From Cheiracanthium punctorium (Eukaryota > Arthropoda > Arachnida > Araneae > Cheiracanthiidae), in the NCBI GenBank assembly GCA_038373885.1, contig JAWZYV010012519.1, forward strand, positions 865,575-929,574: 64,000 nucleotides of DNA, given 5' to 3'. Below the pieces are notes generated by a model that saw nothing but the letters and a program-made list of their open reading frames with translations, had not been told where the DNA came from and ran no database searches. Positions 23,171-33,642 of this stretch are shown here, one piece after another. The first letter of the stretch is position 1; each line of letters starts with the position of its first letter. The translations under genes were made by a program, and so were the position numbers.

Positions 23171-25497
23171 AAATGAATTCCTTCCCTTTATATCAGTGAA
23201 CTTAAAGTAGATAAACAATTAAAATTTAAATTTAAATGGCTTGCCTCATACAAAATTAATATTTCAATTACATAAGGAAACAAGTAACCTTTATATATCC
23301 TAGCATGAACATTTTCTGCGTAATCCATTCTGATAACTAAATCAAAAATACTGTCCCATATGCCTCTCAGTAAACACAATATCAGCGCATTCATTTCTGA
23401 AATATATCTGATGAAAACACGCAATCAAGAGTTAACGATGAAAAATCGATTTTGAAAGCAGATCATTAGGTTATAAATTTTAGATTTCCTCTCGACGTAC
23501 ATTCAAAATTTTATTATTTTTCCCGCAGAAAACATTTAAAAGTTTTTATCGGAAACTAATAGTTCATAAACATGTGCATTTTATCGGGCATTAGAATAAT
23601 ATCGCGTACAATAAAGCTATTTATTCCCCTTGCCCCATACAAATCGAATTGGAAAATCGTTTTAACCTGCATATCGAATGCGGTGATTTTGATACGAATT
23701 TTATCGTTTGCAGGTCACTAATCGTCGTTTTAGGCTCCCCCATTAATGCTAATATCGTTCCAGAACAGGTGTTGGCCCTCCCTATCCTTTAAAAACGCTC
23801 TCAAATAGCTATTTAATAACCCATGATGCTGAACTCTAATGTGGATGAGATTAGAACATTTCTATATGGGATAAGAAAATATTTTTTTAAATTTTCATGT
23901 GATCGTGGTTAAGGGTGAAAAAATTGCCTTTTTTATGTAAAAAATAAAACGATACTTTCATTACATAGATATAATAGTTGGATAATTTATATAGCACACG
24001 TAATTTTTTATTATTTTCTAGTATCTGGAACTCAAAGAATATCTGTACAAAACATTAAAAAGATTACCTACAGGTCGTTAAATTTTATCTTAAAAAATAA
24101 TGATCATTGTTTCATAGTTGCATAGTAAATATAAGCTGAAAACACTTTTATTTTTCAGGAACATTTTGTTTCTTCTCTTTATTTTGATTTTTTAAAACTG
24201 CCCTTCCTTCCCCCTCCCCTCTTGTTGGGCCTTTTTTTTTCTTCTTACATTGATATGTCTATTGTTAGCGAACAACAAAAAAAAAAGAAATTTGTAACTG
24301 CAAAACTCTATTTTATGGTGAAAATTTTTAAGGAAAGGTGGAATGTATACCTCTAATATAATACTAAAATGCAAGTTCATACTAAAATGCAAGCTTCATA
24401 GCTGCTTCTATCTGTTCTGAAACAAAATATCGACGTAACAGTAAGACAGTTAGCTTAGACCTACTTACGTCCGTCTGTATGGCTGTCCACAGAGAAGAGA
24501 CTCTCTAAACAAATGTCTCACAGTTTCGTTAATTTTCTTAGGATGTAGCATGGTCTTCCGTCCAGTCAAGGCATTCAACCTTTAGGACTACATTGCCTGG
24601 GAGGATAACTGATCTTTATAAACAACTGTTTTTAAATTGCAGAAGACAAGATGGTGTTTATAATTATCAGTGATGAGGAAGCTTCCACAATCCCAAGAAA
24701 GAGTGTTATGAATCACAAAACTATTAACGGAAGCACTTGGGTCGAGGACCATTCGTTAGTATCTTTTGCAAATTCCAGTAGTCTGAATCCGCAGCTCCAC
24801 AGCTAAGTAATACTTATTAATAATATTGAGATGTATTAATAATACGTAGTGAATTTTGTATATCCATCTGCGTACTTTATCGGATGGATGATCTGTGTTT
24901 AAAGTTATGATGCTCCCAAAAGCAGTGAATACATTTCGAACTGTAAATGATAATTTCGTTAACACTGCTTTTTAACTTACAAAAGAGTTTTCGTGAAATG
25001 CTGTTGTGCATGTTCACATTCCATAGAATCCTTGTTTTATGTACATTTATTATCTTTTTCGGGATTGGTACAGAATACTTAGTTTCATTCATATTTAGTT
25101 AGAATTTTTTTCTTTGCTTTTGTTTATCGAGATCATTTGTATCGATTTTAATATGGCACATCTTCAACTTAAATAACTCAGTTAAATGTTCGTTGAAGAT
25201 ATAGTAGATTGATTTTCTTAACTGAATTCTCTAGAACACATGACAGATAAATGAGAACTGGTGGAAAGTAGACCGCACTTTCTACCCAGGGAAGAATGAA
25301 CAGCTGATCTTGTTTCTAAAAACAGGGTGTTTGATTCTTGTTCCAATTTACTAGTTATATTACTAGTTACTATTACATTCTCAATAAAATGACCGCTATT
25401 ATTAAGACAAAAGAAAATTCTCCAACTTACTTACGCATGTAGGAAGACTCAGAAGGGTTTAAAATTTCTATTAATGTATAGCAATTTTCAAAGCAAA
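23171..25497. other. AT-rich spacer, possible regulatory patch
   Basis: No element ends or coding signatures were recognised. The patch at about 23540-23840 is less AT-rich and contains several homeodomain-type words (TTTATCGGGC, CATTAATGCTAAT, TTTAATAACC). They are short and common, so this is only a candidate conserved non-coding segment. Open frames at 23188-23424, 24756-24965 and 24877-25092 match nothing. Confidence 0.4.
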
Positions 25498-25640
25498 GAG
25501 ATGGACGCGAGATGAAAAATAGGCTGTCTCGTCTCGTAAAATCGCTGAAAAGCTTTATCTCGTCTTGCAAAAATCCCTATATCACGATGTAAAATATGCC
25601 TTTCACGTCTCGCAAATTTCTGCCTCGCAGTCCATTCCTA
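25498..25640. mobile_element. short hAT-derived MITE
   Basis: Starts AGAGATGGACGCGAGATG and ends CTCGCAGTCCATTCCT, diverged forms of the ends of the hAT element at 4169-6457. Between them lie several GTCTCGTCTCG-type words, the subterminal repeats of that family. No target duplication is visible. Confidence 0.65.
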
Positions 25641-26040
25641 GAAGAGATTCGTGATCATATAAAATCAAATTATATAATCATGATAATGGAAACTTGTATA
25701 ACAGTGGAGGATTAATGCAAGTTTGTCGGGGGGGGGGGGGGCGGTTAGTTAGAAGATTGGCATATACATCCATTTTATGGAAGTAAAATAGGATCTTAAA
25801 CATTAATTTCTTTTTTCTCGGGGGGGGGGAGCGGTTGCACCCTCCGCCTCCCCCCTTTTAATCCGCCCTTGTTGTATAAGCATTTTTAAAACATACTCAA
25901 AAGCATTTATACTTCTTCTACAGTACTATCTACAAGTATATCATAATTGCATCTTCCCCTACTGACAGCAATCTCGGTGTCTATACTATACTCGAAAATA
26001 AATTGTAACTTTCAATTACTTTCCTCTTTGTTACTGGGAA
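25641..26040. other. spacer with two long G-runs
   Basis: Contains uninterrupted G-runs near 25727-25741 and 25820-25829. The second is followed by a C/T-rich tract and GATCCGCCC-like sequence (inverse CAAGGGCGGATTAAAA at about 25857-25871), which resembles the terminus of some hAT elements. No partner end was found. Confidence 0.35.
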
Positions 26041-26520
26041 ATGATACCTTTTCTTTTTTTTTTTTTTGAACCAAATGAATTATCTCTCAGTTCGTTACAA
26101 AGATCGCTCTTAAACGTATGTGATCCCTCCCCCCCCCCTTCCATATCAATTACTCCCTCCTGCACTCTAAATAAAGATGGCTCATTTCTTTGGAATTCCT
26201 GCACAACAGACACCTTCGTATCCTCTTACTTTCGCACTGCAGCAACCAAGCACGACATCAAGATGGTTCAGGCGGACTTCTTACTACTTAACTCCATTCC
26301 TCGTGACGTCTTGCGAGCAACACGATCCTGGTGGCGCTTCTGTTATCTATCACTTTGCTGTCACATCTGCTTATGGAAATGCTCTGTCTGTGGCATCCGT
26401 CAAAATATTGAACCGGAGCGCGTAATTCGAAGAAAGCACGCGCCTGGTTTTCGCAGGGCCTTCTTTGTCTGCCCGGTGCTTGGAACCGTCGTTTTTGTAC
26501 GCCACTGCAGTAATTAAGAC
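26041..26520 (+). other. G+C-richer island holding the longest open frame (158 codons), unrecognised
   Basis: The longest uninterrupted frame in the window lies here (26041-26517, plus), with a second overlapping frame at 26177-26425. The predicted peptide starts in a T-run translated as Phe repeats and has a Cys-rich middle (residues about 105-120), but no domain I can name and no regular Cys spacing. The island has no inverted ends and abuts the TTAA element at 26603. An exon, a regulatory element or chance are all possible; I lean to non-coding. Confidence 0.25.
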
Positions 26521-26602
26521 TTATAATGGCTACTTAGGAAAGTAGCCCACGTACGGCTGAAATAATGAACGTGTTGTGTAAAAGAAGCTTAATTATCATA
26601 TA

Positions 26603-27113
26603 TCTTTTGAGGCACAACCCTTTCCCAATGCTGAAAAAAGGGCAGCCGTTGCCATCGCTCGACTTAACTACCAGCAAGATGGCGGACGATCGAAACGTTC
26701 ATCGTGTGCCACAGATCTGGAGACCCTTTTCTGACGACAGCTGGTTGTGCCGCATAGCCAGCTGTCGTCAAAAAAGGCTCTCTAGATCCTTGGCCCGCGA
26801 TGAACGTTTCGATCGTCCGCCATCTTGCTGGTATTTAAGTCGAGCTATGGCAACGGCTGCCCTTTTTTCAGCATTGGGCAATCTATCCAGCTGTTCTCGC
26901 ATTCTTCCATTTTTCAGCAGATGTCAGTGCTGTTAAAAAGAATCGTGACCATTTTTTTTACGGGAAATGACGTGCTAAAAAGTAAAGGATTCTCGTGGAG
27001 CTATGTCACTCGCAACTATTTTTGTAGAAGTCAAGTCTATTTTACGTGACTGTCAACAGTCAAAACGTCAGAGTTTGGGTGTTCCCAGAGTGGGAACACT
27101 GCGCGTTAAAGGA
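26603..27113 (+). mobile_element. palindromic TTAA-type MITE, copy 1
   Basis: The left end (TCTTTTGAGGCACAACCC) and right end (CTGCGCGTTAAAGGA) match the other three copies, whose ends are CCCTTT...AAAGGG flanked by TTAA. TTAA survives on the right (27114-27117); the left target has mutated to TATA. TTAA targets with CCCTTT ends are typical of piggyBac-class elements. The interior is a long inverted repeat (about 26625-26745 and 26755-26882) containing AAGATGGCGGAC in both orientations (26676 and 26815). Short open frames here are artefacts of the palindrome. Confidence 0.8.
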
Positions 27114-27139
27114 TTAATGAAAAATAAGTAGAAGCATTA

Positions 27140-27313
27140 TTTTTTTTTTCACTTGCCGATTAGGCATTGTCCACTATAACTGCACGAAGGTATCGTAGCT
27201 ATGTTACCTCCTATGAAGGGACGGACAAGTTAACATCCATGCCCAAGCCGGGATTCAACCCCGGAACCAAGGCGTGATAGAATGGTTCTTGTGCCACTAC
27301 AACACCTAGGAGC
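27140..27313 (-). mobile_element. tRNA-derived SINE with poly(A) tail, minus strand
   Basis: On the minus strand the head shows an A-box-like TAGTGGCACAAGAACC and a strong B-box, GGGGTTGAATCCCGG (27251-27265). A body follows, then a tail of about ten A residues (27140-27149 on the plus strand). The flanks AGAAGCATTA (27130-27139) and AGAAGGATTA (27314-27323) match at nine of ten positions, a slightly decayed target duplication. The head differs from the SINE at 804-1054, so this is a second family. Confidence 0.85.
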
Positions 27314-27350
27314 AGAAGGATTAAAATGGAAACATAAACTGACGAGATTA

Positions 27351-27996
27351 TACAGGGTTTTCAAAATGAGGTATTTAAAAAGACTACGTTAAGAAAAGAT
27401 TCTTCTCGTTAATTTTCAAAAAGTGGCAACTTTTTTAATTTGTATATGACACCCTTACAAAAAATTCCCTCTTAGTAAAATGTGCCCAATACGCTAAATA
27501 GGTGAGGAACAAAATTTCATGCTTTCATCATAAAATGTCTCAGAAATATCTTTGAGCAAAGATGATAGGGGGTTGTACGAATTTGAATGTAAAAGTTTAT
27601 TGCTAGCGTGGAAAAATATTAATTTGTTACGTAACTTTTTACGACCACGGAAATGCAATCTTTCGAGGAAGATTTTTTTCCCTTCGAGAGCTAGTGAAAA
27701 GTAATTTAAGTCAGTATATATTTATCTTTACGCCTTTGACTGACACTTTTTAGGGTATAAATCTCAAATTTTGTAAATCACCTCATGTTGTGTGTGGGGG
27801 GGGGGTAAATTTTACTAATTGGGAATCTTTTGTACGGGGTTCGGATACAAATTTAAAAAGTGTCACTTTTGGAAATGAACGAGAGGAATTTTTTATTAGC
27901 GTAGTGTTTTTTCCTACCTTATTTTGAGCATTTTCCCACTTACCTCTAATGGATAAAGAATTTGAGCGTGTTCCCACCTTTTGGGAGCACCCTGTA
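27351..27996. mobile_element. TA-flanked MITE with TACAGGG ends, copy 1
   Basis: Begins TACAGGGTTTTCAAAATG and ends with GGGAGCACCCTGTA; TA lies on both sides. Inverted similarity continues inwards (AAAAAGTGGCAACTTTT near 27418 against AAAAGTGTCACTTTTGG near 27855). The TA target and CAGGGTG-type end place it with Tc1/mariner-class MITEs. A relative is at 57592-58290. No coding signature. Confidence 0.7.
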
Positions 27997-28679
27997 TAAA
28001 TTCGTAATTCTGTGATTATTTCTATCTAAATTGCCGTATCTTAATAAACTGCTGTAACTGAGGCTTTCTGCACGATGGGCGGTTTCGATGACATGCGTCT
28101 AAATCCATTAATGTCTTTTGGAAAAGCAGAATAATTATTTCTAGCGGAAAAGAGATAGTGAGATTAAAATTTGAAGCATGATACTGAAGTGCGTGACATG
28201 ATTCATGTGAGACACTTATATGAAGCTATCTAAATCGTACATAATTTTGACCAACACTCTAATGGGAAATTTAGAGCCATGAGAATTTATAACTTATAAA
28301 ATAGAACTAATTCATAAACATTAGCCTATTTATTTTTATTCATAAAATGCTATTATACGTTTTCTTATATGCACGCGCAGGTTAAACGCTATAACAAAAA
28401 CCCACTGTAGAGTACGACATTTCTTGAATTGAACTGACTACCGTGTGAAAGAAGCTTTATAGGGTTTTGACCTCTTCCAAGACACTCGAAGGGTAACGAC
28501 AAGCACAAGTGATGTAAAGCAAATAATTTGCTGCTTCTAAAAGTGATCGGTGTTTCTATCAGAAAGACCGATTATTTTGAAATTTAACCACCACTTGACA
28601 CAAGCACTGTTATACGGAGCAAACTTTTGAAGATTTGCACTTCAGACAAAAATTGATGACATATATTAGGTCCAATGGA
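27997..28679. other. AT-rich spacer, nothing recognised
   Basis: No open frames of note, element ends or RNA signatures. Confidence 0.6.
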
Positions 28680-29130
28680 GATTTACCCCCGATTGTGAAG
28701 TCAAAGAAAATAATACATGTATAATTTCTGTCGCTTACTTATAGCCTCTTGCAAGCGCAGAGCCATTTTTGAGCAATATTTTTGCAAAAATGCCTTGTCT
28801 TTAAATGCAAAAAGCAAGTAGCGATTGACTAACATTTGCTTCAGTTTTAAATATATTTTTTCCCTCCAAAAAATGGTGCTGGCTCAGAAATCCATGACAA
28901 TTGAGGGGGTGGGATGCTGTCGGGGAAGTATGATGCATGTGAACAGTTTCCCAGCCTAGTTCTGCGTTTTCATGAAGAGTCACCAGAGCAGCATGTGGTT
29001 TGACGTTATTGAAAGTAGTATAAAATGCTTTTTTTTTTTGAAAATCGCTGTCCCTATTTTGAGTGCTTTGTTTAAATCATCCACCGCTTGATGACAGCAG
29101 TGATCAAGTTTGGCGTTTTTAAAAGGTGCC
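28680..29130 (-). pseudogene. mariner-like transposase, C-terminal remnant
   Basis: On the minus strand an open segment (29011 down to 28801) reads NNVKPHAALVTL, then AELGWETV, HFLEGKN and a stop, followed by RQGIFAKIL in the same frame. This matches the mariner order DNxxPHxA, ELGWE, PPYSPDLAPSDYH, FLxGK, FASKD. The usual SPDLAPSDYH is replaced by SPTASHPLNCH, so the third catalytic Asp is lost. Frames upstream (to about 29130) are shifted around an A-run (plus T-run at 29030). It belongs to a different lineage from the mariner at 21.8 kb, where the equivalent C-terminus reads YINVGGDYF. It is non-functional. Confidence 0.78.
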
Positions 29131-29295
29131 TTTTTTTAAATGCGTATACGCCCTGCCCTGTATAAGAAAAAAAATAATAATCCATGCGCCTCTTTTTCAA
29201 GCGTTTATTTATAAAGTCGTAATGTTTTTAAGAAATATATTTTTTTAACGGTAAAAAGCAGTTCTGTACAGTTTTTAGTAAGCTACTACACCTTC

Positions 29296-29535
29296 ACAGG
29301 CATGAAAGTTTTCAGTCTTTTTCAACATCATTGATGCATTTGAGATTTAGTATTTAAATTAGTTTAATGAATTAAGTTATACTGAATACAGTGGTATAAA
29401 GAATATTAGTTAATTTAATAATGAATACATGTAAAAGAATGACAGGTAATGTGTTAAATGCATGATAATTTATTTTTTATGTATGATCCGCAGAAAAGTT
29501 CAGTCTTTTTAGCTGTTTCGTGCTTTCATGCCTGT
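29296..29535. mobile_element. 240-bp MITE with ACAGGCATGAAAG ends
   Basis: Exact 13-bp terminal inverted repeats, ACAGGCATGAAAG and its inverse, flanked by CTTC on both sides (29292-29295 and 29536-29539). CAGTC-containing subterminal words (TTTTCAGTCTTTTT and AAGTTCAGTCTTTTT) recur near both ends. Superfamily not assigned; the 4-bp target is not diagnostic. Confidence 0.7.
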
Positions 29536-29539
29536 CTTC

Positions 29540-31999
29540 AACACCCCTGTGGATGAAAACACAACCAAAAATGTATTTGCTTGCTTGAAGGACGGATTTC
29601 AGGAAAAATGTCTTGAAATTGATTTTTAGGTATTCGTGAGTGTTGTATTTTACAGGAAGAATTTTATAGATATTTTTTTGCGATAGAGAGAAAATGAGAA
29701 AAGAACATTTTGGGCCCCTTTTTTAAGAATTTGGAAACTGTTGTCTAATCCAGCATCTACATTTAAAAAAACGACTTACATTCCAAACTTCGTATTATTA
29801 GCTTTATTAGTTTTGCCTAAGCGAAATACTGACGTACTAATTAACTTTTCCTATCTGACCCCCTAATATATGTAAGCTTGTATCTGTGCAGATTTTCAGT
29901 GAATGTACCTACAAGCGTAAATTTTAGCATGATATTGTATGCATTATTTAACATGTGAGAACTTGTGAATATTTAAATACCTTCAATTTGTATATTAAGA
30001 TTATCACTATTTGAGATATCGCACTGAAACTTTTACTAAGAAACTACTTTTACAAAGTAGGAAGAAAAAGAGAGAAGAAATATGTTTAGAATTTTCGAGA
30101 GATCAAATATAAACTTGTTTGTTAACCATTAATCATTTGATAATCATTTAAAACCTCTATTTTCATTCTTTCTCTATGCACATCCGTTCCACGTATATTT
30201 TTACATTCCCACAAACTTTTCATTTCATTTTAAAAGTATCCAAAGATAAATTGTTTTTTTCAGACAGCACTGGGGCTCCTGAATCGAACACACCATTATT
30301 ATTGTCATTATTAAATATCAGTAGCAGCCCTTCATGCATTCAGAAATGCCGACAAAACGAACGTTTGATCATTTTCTCTCCTTGCTTTACACTAATGCCG
30401 GAAACATGAACTTATAACGCCATCTATCGTCTCACAAACCCGTAGTCTTCGCACAAATTAAGTAGGTGGAACTTGTGTAACAGAAATCGGAAGCAGATAT
30501 ATCGCGTGCCTCGGGACATAATATGAAACAGGCCATAGCACCGAGAGACTTCATTTTTATAGACAAAAGAATGAAAAGGAATCACGAAATATAAGGCTTC
30601 GGGAATAAAGCGAAAGGAAAATGCGATTCGCGCATTGAAATGTGAAGCTTTTTAATACGTTTCTATTAAGGTTAAAGTTGAAATGAAAAGTTAATAAAAT
30701 AATTTTCGCTTTAAAATGTTTTTTTTTTCACCCCTTTAATGGATACTCGAGACCGGAAATGTCGGAAACATTTTCACAGGTATTCTGACAGTTAATGTCG
30801 TTGATGAAAAAAGTTTTTATGGAGAGAAAAACTGAACTGCACGTTTGATTTAGCCTTGTAGTACATATTTTTTGACATATAATTTGCGATTAAGCTATTA
30901 AGTGACAGATTCCAGAAGAAGGAGAAAAGAAAACTTTTGAACCTAAAAAAGTTGAAGGGAATTCTTTTTATTCTCTCCATTTTATTTTATTTAACGTCGT
31001 AAACGTAGTGCAAATTCTTTTAGTTTTCTAATGAATATGCGAGGTGTGAATCGTGAGTTTCTGCTCGAGATTCATGCATTCCTAATATAGTTTACAGAAG
31101 TCTTGTATGCATACATTTTGTGTATACTGCAAAATTTAAACTTTAAAATTTTCTATAAATGTTAGGTGCGTTAAATTATTGCTTTTATTAAAATTTTGTT
31201 TTTGTCATTTCACATGTATTTTGCTTTCATTTAAAAGGAAATTCTAATGCGAATATACAAGGCAGTTGTTTTAAAACATGTATGCTTATTTTTCATAAAT
31301 CATTATAACTGAAATTGTATTTGGACAGAAAGTGTCCTTTTCTCAGTAGCAAATACTGTTTTTAATAAGTCCGCCCAGGCTCTTTTGAAAAGGAATGTGA
31401 ACTCTGCTTATGAACCTGTCATCGTAGTCACCTTCGCAACAAATGTTATCATTGTTTTTTGTATTTAAAAGGTTGAAAATTTTTTTTGAATGATCGCATT
31501 ACGCGAATTGTTATTACGAGTACAATCATGAAACATTGCATTAAAATTTACTTTTGTGATATCGTTTGAATTTTGTGAAAAAACTTTTGAAAGTAAAAAG
31601 TAAATGAAATTTATTATATGAAATAAATATAAATGAGGGAGAGATATTAACTTTCATCAAGATATCCCTATTTCAAAGTTAAATGAAAGTGCCCTTTTTC
31701 TCAAATCCTTTCTCCTTTAAATCAAGAATTTAAAAATTTAAGAGTTTCAATTTAACACTTCGAAAAAATTCAAAATTTTTATTTTATTTTAATTTTTCAC
31801 CCTGTTTCCTCTGAATTTTTCATCAACAACCATATTTTATCTAGAGTATCAATTTCTTTTTAAGATGTTCAATACTTTTTCCTGTGCTCCCCCGCCACAA
31901 AAAAAAGGGGGGCACTTCACTGTCATTAATGGATAATTTTCAAGGAAGATTCTTCATTTCTCTCAATAACTTTTCAACTCCTTTCTCTCGGAAGAAAAA
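29540..31999. other. AT-rich spacer
   Basis: No element ends or coding signatures. Segments near 30160-30400 and 30470-30660 are somewhat less AT-rich and could be conserved non-coding DNA; open frames (30176-30409 plus, 30792-30980 minus) match nothing. Confidence 0.5.
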
Positions 32000-32460
32000 T
32001 TTCACCTAAAATATAAAAGATCTCCCACTCCTCTCTTTCGGCTTTTCCGAGGCGAACAAAGCATTTTTCACATCCAGGAAGCCATCTTTTACAGGCGTTC
32101 CATTGAAAAAGCTTGGCGTCAGATCAAATATTCCATGATCCGCAGAAGGCAAAACATCGTTCTTCCATTAGAATCACTACGCGGGGCGTCTTCCATTAAG
32201 TGCCGCAAGAGGTCACCCTGTGCCATCACTGCACTGTTGCCATTCCTCTTCTAATACAGTCGCTGCGTGCTATCGAAAGAGCCTTATATCCAATCTTTTC
32301 AAGCCTCTTCCCGAGACTTTTTTGCACCCTTTTTCGCTGTGCTCTTAACTTGCGCTATTATTTACCAGTGCTTTCTGGCTTTTTTAATAAAAGTTTTCGC
32401 CGCAAGGACTTTTTTTCGAACTCTCATTTTTGCGAAAGCAGTTAAAAGTTATAAATGAGA
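32000..32460. other. G+C-richer island, unrecognised
   Basis: Markedly less AT-rich than its flanks, with pyrimidine-rich tracts and the word CCGCAAGAGGTCACC (32202-32216), similar to CCGCAAGAGGTCGCC at 52398. Plus-strand frames of 63 and 81 codons overlap (32200-32458) without recognisable domains. Candidate regulatory DNA. Confidence 0.3.
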
Positions 32461-33609
32461 AGCAGATAGGATGTGAGATATGGTAAAAGAGATGGGAAAT
32501 GCGAGAAATTTTTGGACATCTTTGAAGTGTGCAATTTTTCAGTTCCTAAAGATTTTCTTTTTATTTATTCCTGGAGAAGGGGGGAAAAAATATTGCGTTA
32601 ATTGTATTTAACTTCTGGCAGTTTGATTTAAAGCTCTTCTTGGAAAGTATAGTTCGGCTAATTTATGCTTAATACATTGACTGAGAAATACTTTCGAAAT
32701 GAAATTGTTGAGATACGCATTCTTACAACAACCCGAGATACGCATTCTTACAACAATCTTGCAGTTAAAATTAATTCCAGGAATTTTTTTTAAAAGTTCA
32801 CTTTATCTGTCTTCGTGTCATCAGAAGAGTTCCTTCAGATACTCAGACATTAAAAATTAGAGACAAATAATTTGAAAGCTGATTTTTTGCATTATTTTTT
32901 GTTGTTATACATTAGCAGTGCAAAATTAAATATAACACATTTTATACAAACTTTTTTTTTGTGCGAACTTCTTTGTATATTTTATACAAATTTTATTATT
33001 TGTTTTTGTACAAACAATATTTGGATATTTCCTTAATTTTAAAAAAAGGTCAGCTATAGGACTAATGAGAATATTTGAATATATTAGTATAACAAGCATA
33101 CCTTTTCGAATTTCATGAATTTAAAATGGCAAAATATTTAATAAATTAATAATTATATTCGTAATTCAGTGAAAAGAAAATGAGGAAAAAGCTGTACATT
33201 TTGCACTGAAAAAGTCATTCAAATTAAATGAAAGTTCTTTAGGGGCTCAAATTAGTAAAAAAAAATTCAAATTAATGTTTTTCATATTAAATGAAAAATA
33301 TTTTAGTTCTCGTCTACTTTTTACCAACCAACTAATTCATTTTAAAAGAAATTAAGTTGAATTAATTTGCTTTGAGAAAACTCTATTGTATATCTATCCC
33401 AGGATAAAAGTGGAAACACAGAAACCCTTTACGCTGCAAGTTGAAAATTATTTCAATTTCATAAAAGTTATAACATTTATTTTGCATATTTTTCAAGATC
33501 TTGTAAAAACTATAGTCCCTTGTATTTTAAAAGCTCAAAAATATAGGAAATAGAAAGAGCTTTTAGCACAGGTAAAAAGAATCGAACAAAAGGGGAAAAT
33601 ATGTGTTTG

Positions 33610-33642
<33 letters not shown>

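Noticed and set aside
26565..27049. Open frames of 123 and 74 codons, with similar ones at 61944-62223
   Set aside because: Both sets lie in the palindromic TTAA elements and resemble each other for that reason; no protein domain.
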